64,000 nt of DNA from Hedera helix (Eukaryota > Streptophyta > Magnoliopsida > Apiales > Araliaceae). The notes under the pieces are model-generated. The model saw only the letters and a list, made by a program, of their open reading frames with translations. It was not told where the DNA came from and searched no databases. Below, one piece after another: positions 1-13,482 of the stretch. The stretch spans positions 37,382,808 through 37,446,807 of the forward strand of contig OX359275.1 of the NCBI GenBank assembly GCA_947179155.2, written 5' to 3'. The translations under genes were made by a program, and so were the position numbers. Positions within the stretch are counted from its first letter, which is position 1. Each line of letters begins with the position of its first letter.

Positions 1-1956
1 TTAGAATCCATAAAGTGATTTAAGAGAAAATTAGCTTTGACATAAGGAAAAATAGGTAAGAAATGTACCTCTCGTCCATAGGGGGCCGTTTGTTTCCTTT
101 CTTCTCATGAGTAACTCCAACTCCATTAGCAGCGGACTTCATATTTAAACTCTTTTGTAAGATACTTTGACATGTAAAGGAAAAGTGATAAAATAATAAT
201 AATAATAATAACAATAATAAAATCAAATATAAACACTTGGGAATTGCTATTACCATGCCTTCCTTCCACTTAATATTTGTACCAGTTATCTTAGTAGTTC
301 CTTCATCAAAAAATGCAAAGGTCTTTGTGAGCTTTGTATCTTCAAAATAAGGATTTGACTTGAAGTTCTGAGAGTCAGCAATAGGACCGATGTGTTAGCA
401 ACAACCCAGCAATAGAGAGAAACTTATCACATCTAAGGACTAAATGCAAGTACATCTGAAGAAGATAAAGATAAGAAGGTTACAAAGGTGATAGAGAATC
501 CTGACTTCACGTCTTTAAAGTCCTCCACCTCAAGTGAATCTAAATACTTGAAGATCTAGGTCAAGGAAAATTGTGAAATAATAATCAGTACCCATCGGAC
601 TTCAGCTATAATTCTGTGCCTAGAGTAAATTATCCTCGTATACCGATATAGGTCTTATTAATTAATAAAAAAAAATCATTAAATATACAAAGGGAAGGGA
701 AGGGAAGTGGAAACTTAAATAAATACTTTAGGTCAAGGAAAATTGTGAAGAGAAATCAAACTTCAGTTAATTCTCTGCGTAGAGCATATCATCCTCATAT
801 ACCAATATAGGCTTTAGTAATTAATATAAATAAAATCATTAAATCCATACAAGGAAGTGAATTGAAAACTTAATACTTTACGATATTTAGTTTGCAACTA
901 ATATAATACTCCAACTGATAACCTTTAACGGCATGTGCCATACCTTCTGGTCTTCCTCATTCAGAAGATCACCAAGTGCAGGATGGCTTAGGAACTGCGT
1001 GGTTCAAGAATGCAACAGCCATATAAAATTCAAATTATGAGAGGTTAATGCCTTATTGCTTAAACTATAGTATCAAGATATACAAATAAAAGAGTAGCTG
1101 AAGAACTCACAGCAGTCAACCAGAAGTCAGGAATAGATTTAATGATCTCGCTTCGTTTGACATAAACAGGCCTTCTTATTTCATTATATGTCTGCTCAAT
1201 TTCCAAAACCTTGTCGCTGACTTCTTCATTAACCTGTATGTTGACATTACAGGAATCATGCTTCAAATAAATTATGTGCAGCAGTGAACCTGTATTAGTT
1301 TCGAATGAGACACAGACTCCTATTGGAAAGTAAAGGCATCTAGCTAATAATAAATAGTAATGAAACTTTAAAATTTATTGCTTTCGCAACTCTTCTTTTA
1401 TTCAGTTTGCATTCATAAAACTAATATATAAAGGAAACACTAAAATCGAAGAGGGAAACAAAGGGAAAAATGTCAGGTTGAACATGTGCTTCCCTTTTCT
1501 TTCATGCATTTTAAATTTATAAGCAACTTAATTCTTTTGTCTCCATTCATTCCAAAAAACAATGCACAGGGTAAAAGCAATAGAAACTAAAATAAACGAC
1601 CAATTAATGTAAAACCCACCAAATATTCAGAAATTAAACGTAAAAAATCCATATCAAAACATTTTATCACCACAATTATCCAAACAACCTATAGCACAAT
1701 GCATAATTTTCTTTTATTTAAAAAAAAAACACAATTCAACAAATTAAACCCAGTAGATACTGAGACGTTAAAAGATCATAAATTTGCATAAGAATGCATA
1801 TAATAATAATGTATAAGAGGGTAAAAAATAGAGAACCTTTTCAAGCTCATCTTGGACCTCCTGAAGCTTTTCGATAGAGAGAACGAGGTCGCCGTCAATG
1901 TAATCGGAGTTTTCCTCCACGGCAACCTTTGATTTCTTCGCACGATCAGCCACCAT
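1..1956 (-). CDS. NRP1: NAP1-related protein (NRP/SET-type histone chaperone), 3' end outside window
   Basis: This encodes a nuclear histone chaperone of the NAP/SET superfamily, which in plants binds H2A/H2B and acts in nucleosome assembly, cell-cycle control and root growth (family knowledge). Exons on the minus strand are 1956-1837, 1233-1111, 994-944, 555-484, 367-254 and about 136 (or 151)-69. The first five are each a whole number of codons (40, 41, 17, 24 and 38) with GT-AG borders. The protein starts MVADRAKKSK and continues with a helical dimerisation segment (LVLSIEKLQEVQDELEK), then SIPDFWLTA, HPALGDLLNEEDQK and NPYFEDTKLTKTF, all typical of the NAP domain. The last visible exon holds HEKKGNKRP and ends in phase 2. 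The conserved SFF(S/T)WF segment and the acidic tail must lie left of position 1. The acceptor of the last exon is ambiguous (138/137 or 153/152). NRP1 and its paralogue NRP2 cannot be separated here. Confidence 0.93.
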
Positions 1957-4831
1957 CTTTCCAACCCTAGCCTCACTAAACTACAACGTTGGAACTTCGA
2001 ATAGTTGGGCTTCACCTAAACCCTCCGAGAGTCTTTGGAGAGAGACAAGTGAAACTGTACGTTCGCAATTTAATAAAATAGCCTAGTATTAGGCTAACTG
2101 GTAAGTGAACTTCTGCGGCCTGTTTGAATATTATTACGTAAAATTTATTTAAATATTATAAATATAAAATTTAAAATATGTGTATAATATATATTATTAA
2201 TTAATTAATTCATGCACTTGACTACAAAATTTATAAATAATATAAAAGGTCTCACTATTGAATATATATAAATTTTATGATGGTAAATATATATAAAGAG
2301 TGTGGAGGAAAATATTCAATTACATAGAATTTAAAAAGGTGAATGGCTATTTTTTTTTTATTCAATGCATACTATTAAAACTATGAATATATCTGCTAAT
2401 GAAGTTAGAAAAGTGTTAAACTTTTGAGTTTTTTTTATCCGATAAAAAATGTAAGAGGAAGAAAAAGAATTTGGTATTAAGAGACGAGGTGAATGAAATG
2501 AAAAATGATAAACTCATTTAAGTTGATTCAACCAACTAAATTAGTTTACACAATTGAATGTCGTACTTTTAGATATATAAACTTAACATCTCGTGCGAGA
2601 CATGAGTTAGTTTATATTATTTTTTTATAAATATTTGATAATTTTTTATTAACATATATTTATCATTTTTTATTGACATAATACATATATAATGTAAAAA
2701 ATAGTTTGGACCAATATATTATATCACAATTAAAGAGAAATTAATTACTTTTATTACCTCGTGATTAAAATTACAATTTATCGTCAAGAAGAAATTTTTT
2801 ATATTTCTACATCCACACTTCGAGAGAAATTAAATACATTTACTCGATTTTAAAATTATATATAACTTGTACTATTTTAAGAAAAAACTTTCCATATTCT
2901 TATTTAATGAGAATTAATTATAATTATTAGTTATGATATTAAATATAATATTGATTGTTTGATTTAAGTCATGACCACCCAAGGTAAATCATTCAAATTT
3001 ATTAAATTGGATGGTCATAAAATATAATTATTGGTTGTACTTTTATATATAAGGTATACAAAAATAGACGATATTATAGAGAGAGTTTAAAGAGTACTTA
3101 TATGTATTTGCATCTGATAATTATCAAAAAGAAAATGCATGATACCTTAATATACAATATAAGTATGTTTTAGTTCAATATCATGCACCAAGTACGAGAT
3201 TTATAATTATATCATCATTTAGAAGTTGTAATTTATATTATTATATATACTCTAAATATTATCTAAATAACAGTAATGTGATATTGTAAAAGATAATAAA
3301 AAATATTGACAAATAATAAAAATATATATCTAATTACGGACAAAATTAAAAAGATAATTATACCTGTAATTTTAGAACAAAATACTTATTAGTTACTTTT
3401 TTTTTTTTATATATAAAGTGACTTTAAAATAATTACACATACAACCTTACCTAATAATGATATTCATATTCATTTTTAATATTTAATAAAATATATTGGC
3501 TCATCAAAATAAAAATAAAAAGAAAAGAAGAATAATTAAAAGAGGATTATAAATAGACGTATAATAAATTTCAAGTGTCTTAATTGAAATTAGGAGTCAT
3601 GTTAAAATTGAAATGATTCTTATCTTCTCGAGTTATTATACATGGATGGAATTAAAAAAAAAAATTAATAATAAATAAATTAAGAAAAAAGAAGAAGAAT
3701 AATTAAATAAAGAATTTTAAATAGATAAAATTGATGAAAATTATAATTTTTAATCTATATCTTGTGAATGAGATAATACATATCTAAAATAAAAATAAAC
3801 ACACAAATAAAAATAAAAATATTAAACAATTAAATCCACGAGTCAACTCAATTTAGGACAAATCAAAATTTTATAATTAACTCATACAAAATATCGTTGT
3901 TTATGTTATTATAATAAGTAATACATTCCGTTTCAAAATTAAACATATCTTTTGATTTTATAAAGTTATTTTGTGAAATTTTAAACCAGTAAATATGACA
4001 ATTAGTATTATTTTTTCTTAATTTATAACGATTATAATTATTTTTATCAAAATCTATAAATTCGTGTTATAGTTTGAATTTTAAACAATATAAATTAATT
4101 AAAATATTAAAATATATTTATAATTTTAAAATATATATAACAGGGCAATATGTTATTAATAACTTTATATCGTGTTTGATTTTATTATAAAGAATTTTAC
4201 AGTTCAAGTCTTAAATTTTATTTGATCAATAACATCAATTTTAATGAGATTAATTTTGAATCAATAATCAAATAAAATTTGGCCCATTAATAGGATGAGG
4301 TTCTAATATTCAAATAAAATCTGATAGATTGACTTAACTTTATGATACTTAGAAAAATGAAAGTAAACCACTGTTTAAAATATATTTTTATATTTTATAT
4401 TTATTTTTAATAATCTCAATGCTGAATTATAGGAGAACATGAGAAAGGGGCGAAGCTAAAAATTAAGAGGCACATTTAATTTTCTGTATCGTCTGCTAAA
4501 ATTAATTTTAACCTATTAATTAATAAAGAGTTGACTCAAATTTATGATATTAAATAATAAAAAAATAATTTTTAATCACCAAATTATCTCCTTCAATATT
4601 TACAGGAGAAAATATAAAGAGGATAAATTAATAGTTAGGCACAGTACTACAATAAATTTACACCAAACATAAAAATTGGAAGAATAGAGTACAAGATTCT
4701 TGAAAACTAATCCTCGGTGTAGACCTAACTCTATCTATCTAGTCCAAGAACTAAAAACTCTGCGTCTTTGGGCAAAAAAAAGCCTTTCAACCAACATTTT
4801 GTCTATTACGTACCAAAAAAATTGAAGAAAA
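1957..4831. other. Intergenic AT-rich spacer between divergent NRP and DEG8 genes
   Basis: The two flanking genes are transcribed away from each other, so both promoters must lie here. The NRP leader probably occupies roughly 1957-2060. The middle is very AT-rich with poly-A/T runs and no credible coding frame. Around 4446-4460 the text GGGGCGAAGCTAAAA resembles the end of a Tip100-type hAT element, but no partner terminus was found. Nothing else is supported. Confidence 0.5.
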
Positions 4832-7800
4832 ATGCAAGTAGTGATGGCTATTAATTCTTCACTGGTTCCTCTTCATTCTCATCGTGTAATCGACGGGGTT
4901 CCAAGACGACGACGCTTGATGGGTCGCCGTGAGCTCTGCTTCGACGGCATTTCATCTGTCTCTCGCTCCGAAACACATTCCGATGACTCCTTAAACGACC
5001 CAGTTTCTCCTCATCCCAATTCCACGCAAAGGTACAATCTTTCCTACTATAAACCTAATGCCTTTCTGTTTTTTACATAAATCATATTTTTAGGAGTTGA
5101 ATTGAATTCTGGGTACACTTTGATTTTTTAATTACGTGTTTCGTAGACGGCCCTAGGGCTTATTTGGGTTTAAAATTCTTTCCTTTTTAATTTATTAGTT
5201 AGTTCAAACAATATTCAAGAATTGAAAGTTGCTGTGTATGAAACTGCATTGTTAGACTTCTTTCATGTTTTTGTGTTTCAAGTTTGAGTGCAGCAAGATT
5301 TGATCTAGTTTTTTCTCTGTTCTTTCATTTTCCCCTGGTTAATCTCCTTTATGTATGTCAATATAATGCATGTAGAATTGGTGTCAAAGATTTGGGTGAA
5401 GTAACGAGGCATAATATTCCTTTCACAACGAGGCGAATGTTGTTTACAAGTTTATTCATGTATTCATGCTATAATCCTTCAAGGTACTCATCAGGTTCGC
5501 ACGGTTTGGCTCTTTTTCCTTTTTTTACCAATTTGAATTTCATTTTAGGGTCTTAACCTGCTTGTAACGTTAATCATGTCTTTCAAGAACTCCGCGTATT
5601 CAATTTGATGTTCATGATTATCTTGGATTTATAAATTTTTATTTTTAAATGGCTTTACTCATTCCTCGGCCAATGCAATGCTGATCAGTTTAAGTTAAAC
5701 TAAAAAAGTCAGTTTTCCAGACTTCATTTCGTAGACGTCAATCTGAAATATACGCAAAAGTGTCCATAGACCTGCTAAAATTCTTCTTTTTGGTTAATTC
5801 TCCCTTATATATTTTCCCCATGAAGTTCCCACCTTCATATTTCCTAAGGCATCCTTTTGTACTTAGCATATTAGCTTTTGACTATTTGATGTCTTTTGGA
5901 CTGCAGCCCATGCTTTAGGAGACCCCTCTGTGACGGTTGAACAAGTAACACCCCCTGTTTTTTCTTCTGGTGCACTATTCCCGACCGAGGTTTTTCACGT
6001 CAACTTTCTCAGTCAGTTGTGCCTTCTTTCTTTCTGAATGGTTTTATGTACATTTCACTTCCAGTTCCACAAGTTTATAGTAGTTGTATCTATGGCAGGA
6101 AAGAATTGTTCAACTCTTCGAGAAAAACACCTATGCAGTAGTCAACATATTTGATGTGACTTTACGACCTCAACTTAATGTTACAGGTGTGGTTGAGGTA
6201 AATAGATAGTCAAGAATGATGCTATTATTAACAGTAGTTTTATAGTATTCAAAAACTTATTTACAGTTCTATGTTCAAGTGCATGAACTACATCTATACT
6301 AGTTTGCATGGTCTGCTTGAAGTTATTATTATCTTCTCATGCTTATTGGCTGTGGTATCGTTGCAGTGATAGTAGATTTTTTTTTTATGTAAATAAATGA
6401 TAGGTTCCTGAAGGAAATGGTTCTGGAGTTGTCTGGGATGAACAAGGGCATATTGTGACAAATTACCATGGTAAGAGCTTGTGAAGTTTAAATTACTTGA
6501 TCTTGTTGTCAGAAAAGATGTCTCTGTGGTTCCAGTATGATGGGTGAACACTCCTATGGATAATATATCAGATCAAGCCATTTTATGTATCCCAACTTCC
6601 CAAGATGATTGTTTCTTCATACTAAGAGCTCCAACTTGTCTTCATTCAGTTTGTATTTTGTCGTAAACTTTCTTTTGTGCAAGAAATTCTTCCCGAGTCT
6701 TATTGTAATATAGGCTCTTCATGACGACTTCTTTATATCTTCAGCAGGTTTTCTCACTTGTTTATTTTATTTGAGTTTGTTTCTCTGTATTTTTATCAAT
6801 TGTTTGATGGTATCAAATGGTTGGATTATACACATCCTTTAATTTAAGTTTTCAGTTGACACAATTACTATTTTTATGTGATTTAATCATACCCAATTAG
6901 TTCTGATTTCTAGACGGGCTCTGATATGCTGAACTAACATTTTGTTATTTCTAGTGATTGGGAATTCCCTCTCAAGAAATCCAAGTCCTGGGCAGGTTGT
7001 TGCACGAGTTAATATTCTTGCTTCGGAAGGGTAAGATTTCTAGTTCTTTGACTCATACTGATAGAAATGGAGAACATTTGTACTATTGCTCTATGGTTCC
7101 TTATCTTGCACAGTTTTTTGAAAGGGTACAAAAGAACTTTGAGGGAAAGTTAATTGGTGCAGACCGGGCCAAGGATCTTGCTGTCCTGAAGGTAAATTTC
7201 TTTCTGTACTTCTTTTATTTTCTTCTTTGCTGAAATAATGTTTTTGGCCAAATTAAATTGCTACTTATCCAATGCTATACTTTTGTATTTTTGTCCTTGT
7301 TAGCTTAGTTAGTCGCAGATGATGTTGCTTACTCTCTCGAGTCTTTCCTTGTTTATCATGGATCCTTTGTTTTCCTAGGACTAACTGATACTCCTTTACT
7401 TATTAGCACTGTATGCAATCAGAGTTGTGCTCCAAAACATGAATCCCAAGTGGCCTTAAATTCTCTCGCCTGTTGGAACATGAATATTTCTGATTATTAT
7501 CCCTTTACCAGACTTAATTAGTGTAAAAAATTTGAGTTTTTTCTACTTTTTGTTTTGCAATTTAAAATGTAGTGTTACAAAAACTCAGGATAATGTGAAA
7601 GCATAAAATATGAGATCTTTAAAATGCTCCTCTGCCATCATGCTAGACAACAAGGACACTATACTGTATAAAAATAATGCAAATTAAGTGAGCAATTTGA
7701 TTTTTAGGAATAAGTTTATATTCATTCTAATTTCATACACTTTACCCTTGAAGTAGTACGCCACTAACTACATAGGAAAAGTTGTATTGGGATGTATACC

Positions 7801-10800
7801 ACAAGGAATCCAATATCTTGAGATGTTCCAATTGTAAACTGAATTATAGTTCTGGATGGTAGCTCAAGTCTGGCGACTTTTAGTTGTAATTTGTTGCAAC
7901 ATACAGCAACAACATTTTAACATAGTAAAATAGCATCCTTTTGAGACCATCTGTACAAATGGTCTGTGGATCTATGATTGCATCATTTATTTTTGCATCA
8001 AATAATATGCAAATCTTTGTTAAGTTTGCTTGATTTAGTTTTCAATAATGTGATTCCCTAACTTGTTACTTGATTTAGTTTGTTTTGTGATCTAGCAGTT
8101 CATTAGTAGACTATGACTACTAAGTCCTTTTAGTCTGTCTTTCAACATGCCAGGTGGAAGCCCCCGGAGATCTGTTGAGGCCAATAAAGGTGGGGGGTTC
8201 TTCTTCTCTAAAAGTCGGCCAACAGTGTTTAGCCATTGGGAATCCATTTGGTTTTGATCATACTCTCACAGTTGGCGTTATTAGTGGTCTCAACCGTGAT
8301 ATATTTAGTCAAACTGGAGTGACAATTGGTGGTGGAATTCAAACAGATGCAGCTATCAATCCTGGAAACAGGTTTTCTACAATTTTTTTCTTTCCATGCA
8401 TAGATGTTAATTGTACTATCGTACTCTTGCCTCTCCAAATGTCACAATTATATGATTCTGGTTTCTCTTCTTAACTTGATTATCACCGAGTGTGATTTGT
8501 TTCCTGAAATTGTTGCAGTGGAGGCCCATTACTGGATTCCAAAGGGAATTTAATTGGGGTAAACACTGCAATATTCACCCAGACAGGTTATTTTTTCATA
8601 TGAGTTTGTTGTGTCGTATGCATTTCGGATTATACTTGTATAATCCATGATTTCTGACGTCCTTCATACATATGTTGACAATTTTTTTTTGGTGTGATAG
8701 GGACATCAGCAGGTGTAGGGTTTGCCATCCCATCTTCAACAGTGATAAAGATAGTGCCTCAGTTGATCCAATTTGGCAAAGTATGTCCTGTTGCAGTTCA
8801 TTTATACAGTTCGGTTTCTTGCTGACATTTCACTTGGGGCTATTTTTGGTGCTCACGATCCATCACAAATATAACATCTAAGTACCCATTCATACTCGGA
8901 AATATAAATATTACATTAACTTAACCATTCATACATGATCCCAGGTTTGTTTAACCTTAATACAAAACATAATATCCAAAAGGTTATAATATAAAGTAAT
9001 TAATGGATATAAACACAATTTACTTTTCAGCTTTGCTCTTTCCTTTATCTTTCTTACTTCATTCTGAAGCCTCGGGTTTAGTTGTAGTTGGGGTGAGCAA
9101 CTAATTTGCTAAGCAAGTTTACAACGAACAATAATTAATTGTTATCAATGAATAAAAGATAAGCTTCTAAAAAAACCCTTCAACAATTGGACAATAATTC
9201 TGAAGTCGATTAATAATAACATTCTCATCAATAACAATAAATAATTGAATTTAGCATGTTGGGTGGTTTTGAAGAACTATGAGTAACTGTGAGATAAGAA
9301 CAGTAATTCTATGGAATATTTAACATTTACGAGAATAAAAAATATTCTCAACAAGTACTTAAGGTGATCAGCTTCTTGTACTTTACGTATATGAATATCG
9401 TTTAGTTTTCTACATCGGATTAAGTGATAAAAGTTCCCTATGTTAGGGTTGTGTTTATCTCAAACTTACATTATGATTTTCGCACCATAACAATATGGTT
9501 TGGATAGCTTTGATGAATTTATTTGATTTTAGTAATTTCTGACCACATCAGTCTAGCCGGATCAAAAGGCGTAAACTCATATTCAATAACTTAACTCAAG
9601 TGTGAGAACGTTAGGCTCAAAATTTTCAATAATTGATTAAACTTGCAAGGTACACATTAGTGCGAAGCATGACATACGTATGATGATTATACGTCAATTT
9701 ACTTGTATAAAATAATAGAGGGTACAAGTTAATGAAGGCATGCTCAATAAATTGATTCTGGCACAACAAAAAGAGTTAAGGTAAGGAACTTGCCTGATAC
9801 GTTGATTAAACTTAACTGTTCTACATCGTTACTGATTTGACTTACACATCATAGTATCAGTCTGCTAATCAGTTATAGTCATAAATTATCACGCTTGAAA
9901 GTCTTAAGCGTCATACGACTTAGTCATAAACTCATAATATACCTATCGTCCAATTCTTACCTTATTTCACATAAACACATTATATGATTCACTTAATTCA
10001 TTTTAATCCAACTGTACAATTACAATCCATATGACACATAATGTTTAACATTTAATCATATTAGTCGATTAAATTGATATCATTCACCGTATACAACATT
10101 AGTTGTTTCATTAACATATTGACATATAACCCATTTGGTTTCATCTAGCTTCATTCTCGGTATAGGTATTAAACTATCATGTTGGACAGTTATTATAATA
10201 ATACATCATAGGCTACACTTTAATGAAGTTCACTATCTAACAATTCAGACGTCTCTTAGTGCTTACATATCATAATCGGGACTCTTAAATTAATATATTT
10301 TATGTTGAAAACCTGTCCCGTTACAATCCGACCAGGTTTGACCCGAGTCAAAGTCAAAATTTTTGCTGTCCAGAAATAGGGCCAGGGCCCTCTCTTCTTC
10401 ACTAAAAACATGGTCGGGACCTTGTTGGCAGAAACTAACAGGGCTGGTCGCGCTTTTAATTGGGCCAGGGCCCTCCTGCCAAACTTCAGTTTTTCTATTT
10501 TCTTCGCAACTTTGAAAAATCATATTTCATAATACATTAAGACTTCGCTATTGGCCAAGATTTTAGAACTCATAGTATAGTATTTTTCCATACCAATAGT
10601 TTCTCAAAAACATATCATGAAGGCTTTAAAACATAGGCTTGATTTAGCCAATTCATCATAAAAACACAGTTTTGCCTTGTTTGGTTCAAAAATGACTTGA
10701 GCATTTCTTTTAGCTTCTCCTTGGTTTGATCCACTCTAGATCCTCTTATAACTCATTGTTAAACATTTTATGATTCATAGTACAGGAAAACCTACAACAC

Positions 10801-13482
10801 ATCACATGATATTTTATTTAAAACAATCGAGAAAGGAACTTGGGTTTTTGTTTGGAATAATCTTGACTTCAATGATCTAACATGCAAGAAAATCACATAG
10901 ACAACACTACCACCTACTCTTGATCTAAAATCAACACTTGTCGCAGGTCTTATCAAAGAAAATTGCTATTTCAGACATTTTATTATACACATGATGGGCA
11001 GGCCTTAATAAACTCTATAACTCACATGCACACATATATATATATGAGCACATACAACATATAATTCCGGCCATAATAACCTCCTTATATCACTTAGACC
11101 CTTCTTGGTCCACCATGCTCATCAAACTCCACGTTCAACAATCATACAAGAACTTAATATAGTATAAAAAAAATGAAGTTAAATGAAGAACAACTCTTAT
11201 ACCTTTGATAACTTAACTTGATGCTTGGTTGCTTAGGGAAGATGCTACAGCTGCTTATCCTCTCCTTCCACTTCTTCTGCCGATGCACACTCTTTTCTCT
11301 CTATATGGGACTTAGTAGAATGTGGTGAGTGTTTGGTTCAAGAATAAAGATCGAGTATTATAGCTGAATTATTCCTTAGTTCCATCGGTTAAGGACCTCT
11401 AGTTTATCCCTTACACAACCTCTACTGGTATCCAGTACTCATCACTCCTATACCTTCACATCTCAGCCTCCTAGAGCTGCCGAGATGACCCCCATCAGCC
11501 GCCCTTAAAGCTGCTATATATCCTTCAATCACAGCCCCTAGAGAATCATTTCGTCTGCTGCCCCAAAGTTGATACAAATACTTCAATCACAGCCCCATAG
11601 CTAGCCTTTTCTTCACTATTACCCGCTGGGAGATTATTCCCTATTATCCTCTGTTCCAGTTGCTGGTAATGTCCCAATATGAGTGTCCCAAATGCAATAC
11701 TGATGCACCAATTGGAAGTCACGGTTTGGGCTAGGAAAATTTAACATTCCATTTTGGCTAGCAATACACCCCCTGACCAAAAATGACAACTTTTAGGCTT
11801 ACTAGAATTATTAATATTAGCTCCTTTAGTTTAATTGCCCAAAACACATAGCCCAAAATGCTAATTAATTCTCTTGGATTCCAAAAATAATACCACAATT
11901 TATTAATTAAACTTATTATTAATTAATATATTAAACTGGCCTTTAAAGACTCATATTTAAGTTATTATGTTAATAACTCAAATTTAAGTCGTCACTCATG
12001 TAATTAATTAAATAATTTAATTACACATTATTTCTCATTAATTGCATGTTGACTTTCTTTTTCATTCTCAATTTGAGTATACATTTATAATAATGCATAT
12101 TCCCATTTCATCACATAATAAAATTTTAATTCACAAAATTTCATTTAATTAAAATAAAACATTACGCAAATTTCTTGGTCATTACAGGAGTATGTCTTCT
12201 ATTAGTATCTTGATGTCCTATAGTTTTTGTTTTTTTGGTTATCCGGTAATCTTACCATCTAGGATTCTCAAAAAAACTTTGCTTTGCATACTATTTTTGA
12301 AAATTTCAGAAACTCACGTTGGATTGTTATTAAGAAAGAAAAAAAATGCTCAACAGCAACATGCTTCCTAATAATTTTTTTATGTGGTTATATGCATTAG
12401 GTTGTTCGAGCTGGTTTAAATGTTGATATTGCCCCTGATCTGGTTGCAAATCAACTTAATGTTCGAAATGGAGCTCTAATTCTTCAGGTATACTCCATAG
12501 TTGTCCACCCGACCAATGTTTGGTTGCTAGTTGTGTCATGTTAGATAACTAAATGCATATTATAATAACCTTAGCAAGATCACCTGTATTAAATTTATTG
12601 TTTGGTTGGGTAGGTTCCAGGAAATAGTCTTGCAGCCAGGGCTGGGCTTCTTCCAACCACGAGGGGATTTGCCGGTAATATTGTACTTGGAGACATTATT
12701 GTGGCAGTCGACAACAAACCTGTGAGCTCCTTCTTATTCCAGTTGCTTCAATTTCTATAGATATTATTTCTTTTGCCAGTCTGCAAGATGTGCATTTTAC
12801 GGTCACCTGGTACAGGCTTAAGAGTAGTCTGGACCTAGATTCTCGGGGATAATTGCTTTCTATGTTATTATTTTCCTATGTAAGCTTGGAACCGACGTGT
12901 AGTGGTTAATCTTGCCATGAGTCAAAATTCGGCTGCAGCACTTGAGACCAGCCAGTGCACGCTGCAATATTAGTGGTTGCGGGTGCCTCTGCAAAAAAGT
13001 AAATCAATAAAAATTGGTTCATTCTGATGGAATGCTCAGAGTTTATATGAATGTCAGTTGATTTCTTTAAGTGCTATACTTCCACAGTTCCACAAAATTA
13101 GATCCTTATTTCAGCGTTGGTCATGGGGAACTTTTCCACGTTGGTTGAGACCACAAAGGAGTCATGTTGCATGCTTATTTTAGGGCACAACACTGGGTAA
13201 AACATGTATGTGGTGGCATTTTTTTAACACCAAGCGCATAGAGATATGGAATCTTTTCTTTTTAATCACAAAAGATTGTTTTCTCAGTCGAATTTTTTTG
13301 CAGTATATTGGTATATATTTTCAAATTATTTACTCGTGGATTCTTAATGGCAGGTTAGGAGCAAAGCAGAGTTATATAAAGCACTGGATGACTATAACGC
13401 GGGTGATAAAGTCTTCTTAAAGATCCGGAGGGGCAATGAGAACTTGGAGTTGCCTATAATTTTGGAGGAAAATAAATCTTGA
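4832..13482 (+). CDS. DEG8: DEG8-type thylakoid lumen serine protease (HtrA family, with PDZ domain)
   Basis: This encodes an ATP-independent serine protease of the thylakoid lumen; in Arabidopsis DEG8 pairs with DEG5 and helps degrade photodamaged photosystem II D1 protein (family knowledge). Thirteen exons keep phase throughout: 4832-5031, 5376-5494, 5907-5989, 6099-6197, 6404-6470, 6955-7030, 7125-7191, 8154-8371, 8519-8586, 8701-8780, 12401-12487, 12614-12721 and 13354-13482. They total 1401 nt, or 466 residues, close to the 448 of Arabidopsis DEG8. Residues 1 to about 85 look like a stromal transit peptide. A lumenal signal follows: twin Arg 86-87, a hydrophobic core, and AHA (107-109) as probable cleavage site. 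The catalytic triad is His189 (TNYHVIGN), Asp232 (AKDLAVLK) and Ser310 (NPGNSGGP). A PDZ domain spans about 360-462, which separates DEG8 from PDZ-less DEG5. Intron 10 is 3620 bp long because of an antisense LTR. A second in-frame ATG lies at 4844. Confidence 0.96.
8870..12186 (-). mobile_element. Probable solo LTR of a Ty3-gypsy retrotransposon in DEG8 intron 10, antisense to the gene
   Basis: Read on the minus strand the block opens with TGTAATGACCAAG at 12186, a typical gypsy LTR start. It has a TATA-like CCCATATAGAGAG near 11310 followed by leader-like sequence. It may end near 8870, where TATAAC on the plus strand could be a mutated TGTAAC. No gag-pol frame and no second LTR are present. 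A frame at 10290-10523 has no recognisable domain. Without this block the intron would be about 300 bp. No matching 5-bp target duplication was found, so the left border is approximate and the insertion is probably old. It might instead be a rearranged fragment with some internal sequence. Confidence 0.6.

Noticed and set aside
10290..10523. 77-codon frame inside the LTR in DEG8 intron 10
   Set aside because: It lies within the LTR and shows no gag-pol or other domain.
12890..12990. Possible SINE-like segment in DEG8 intron 12
   Set aside because: A weak A-box-like TAGTGGTTAATC was noticed, but no convincing B box or target duplication was found.
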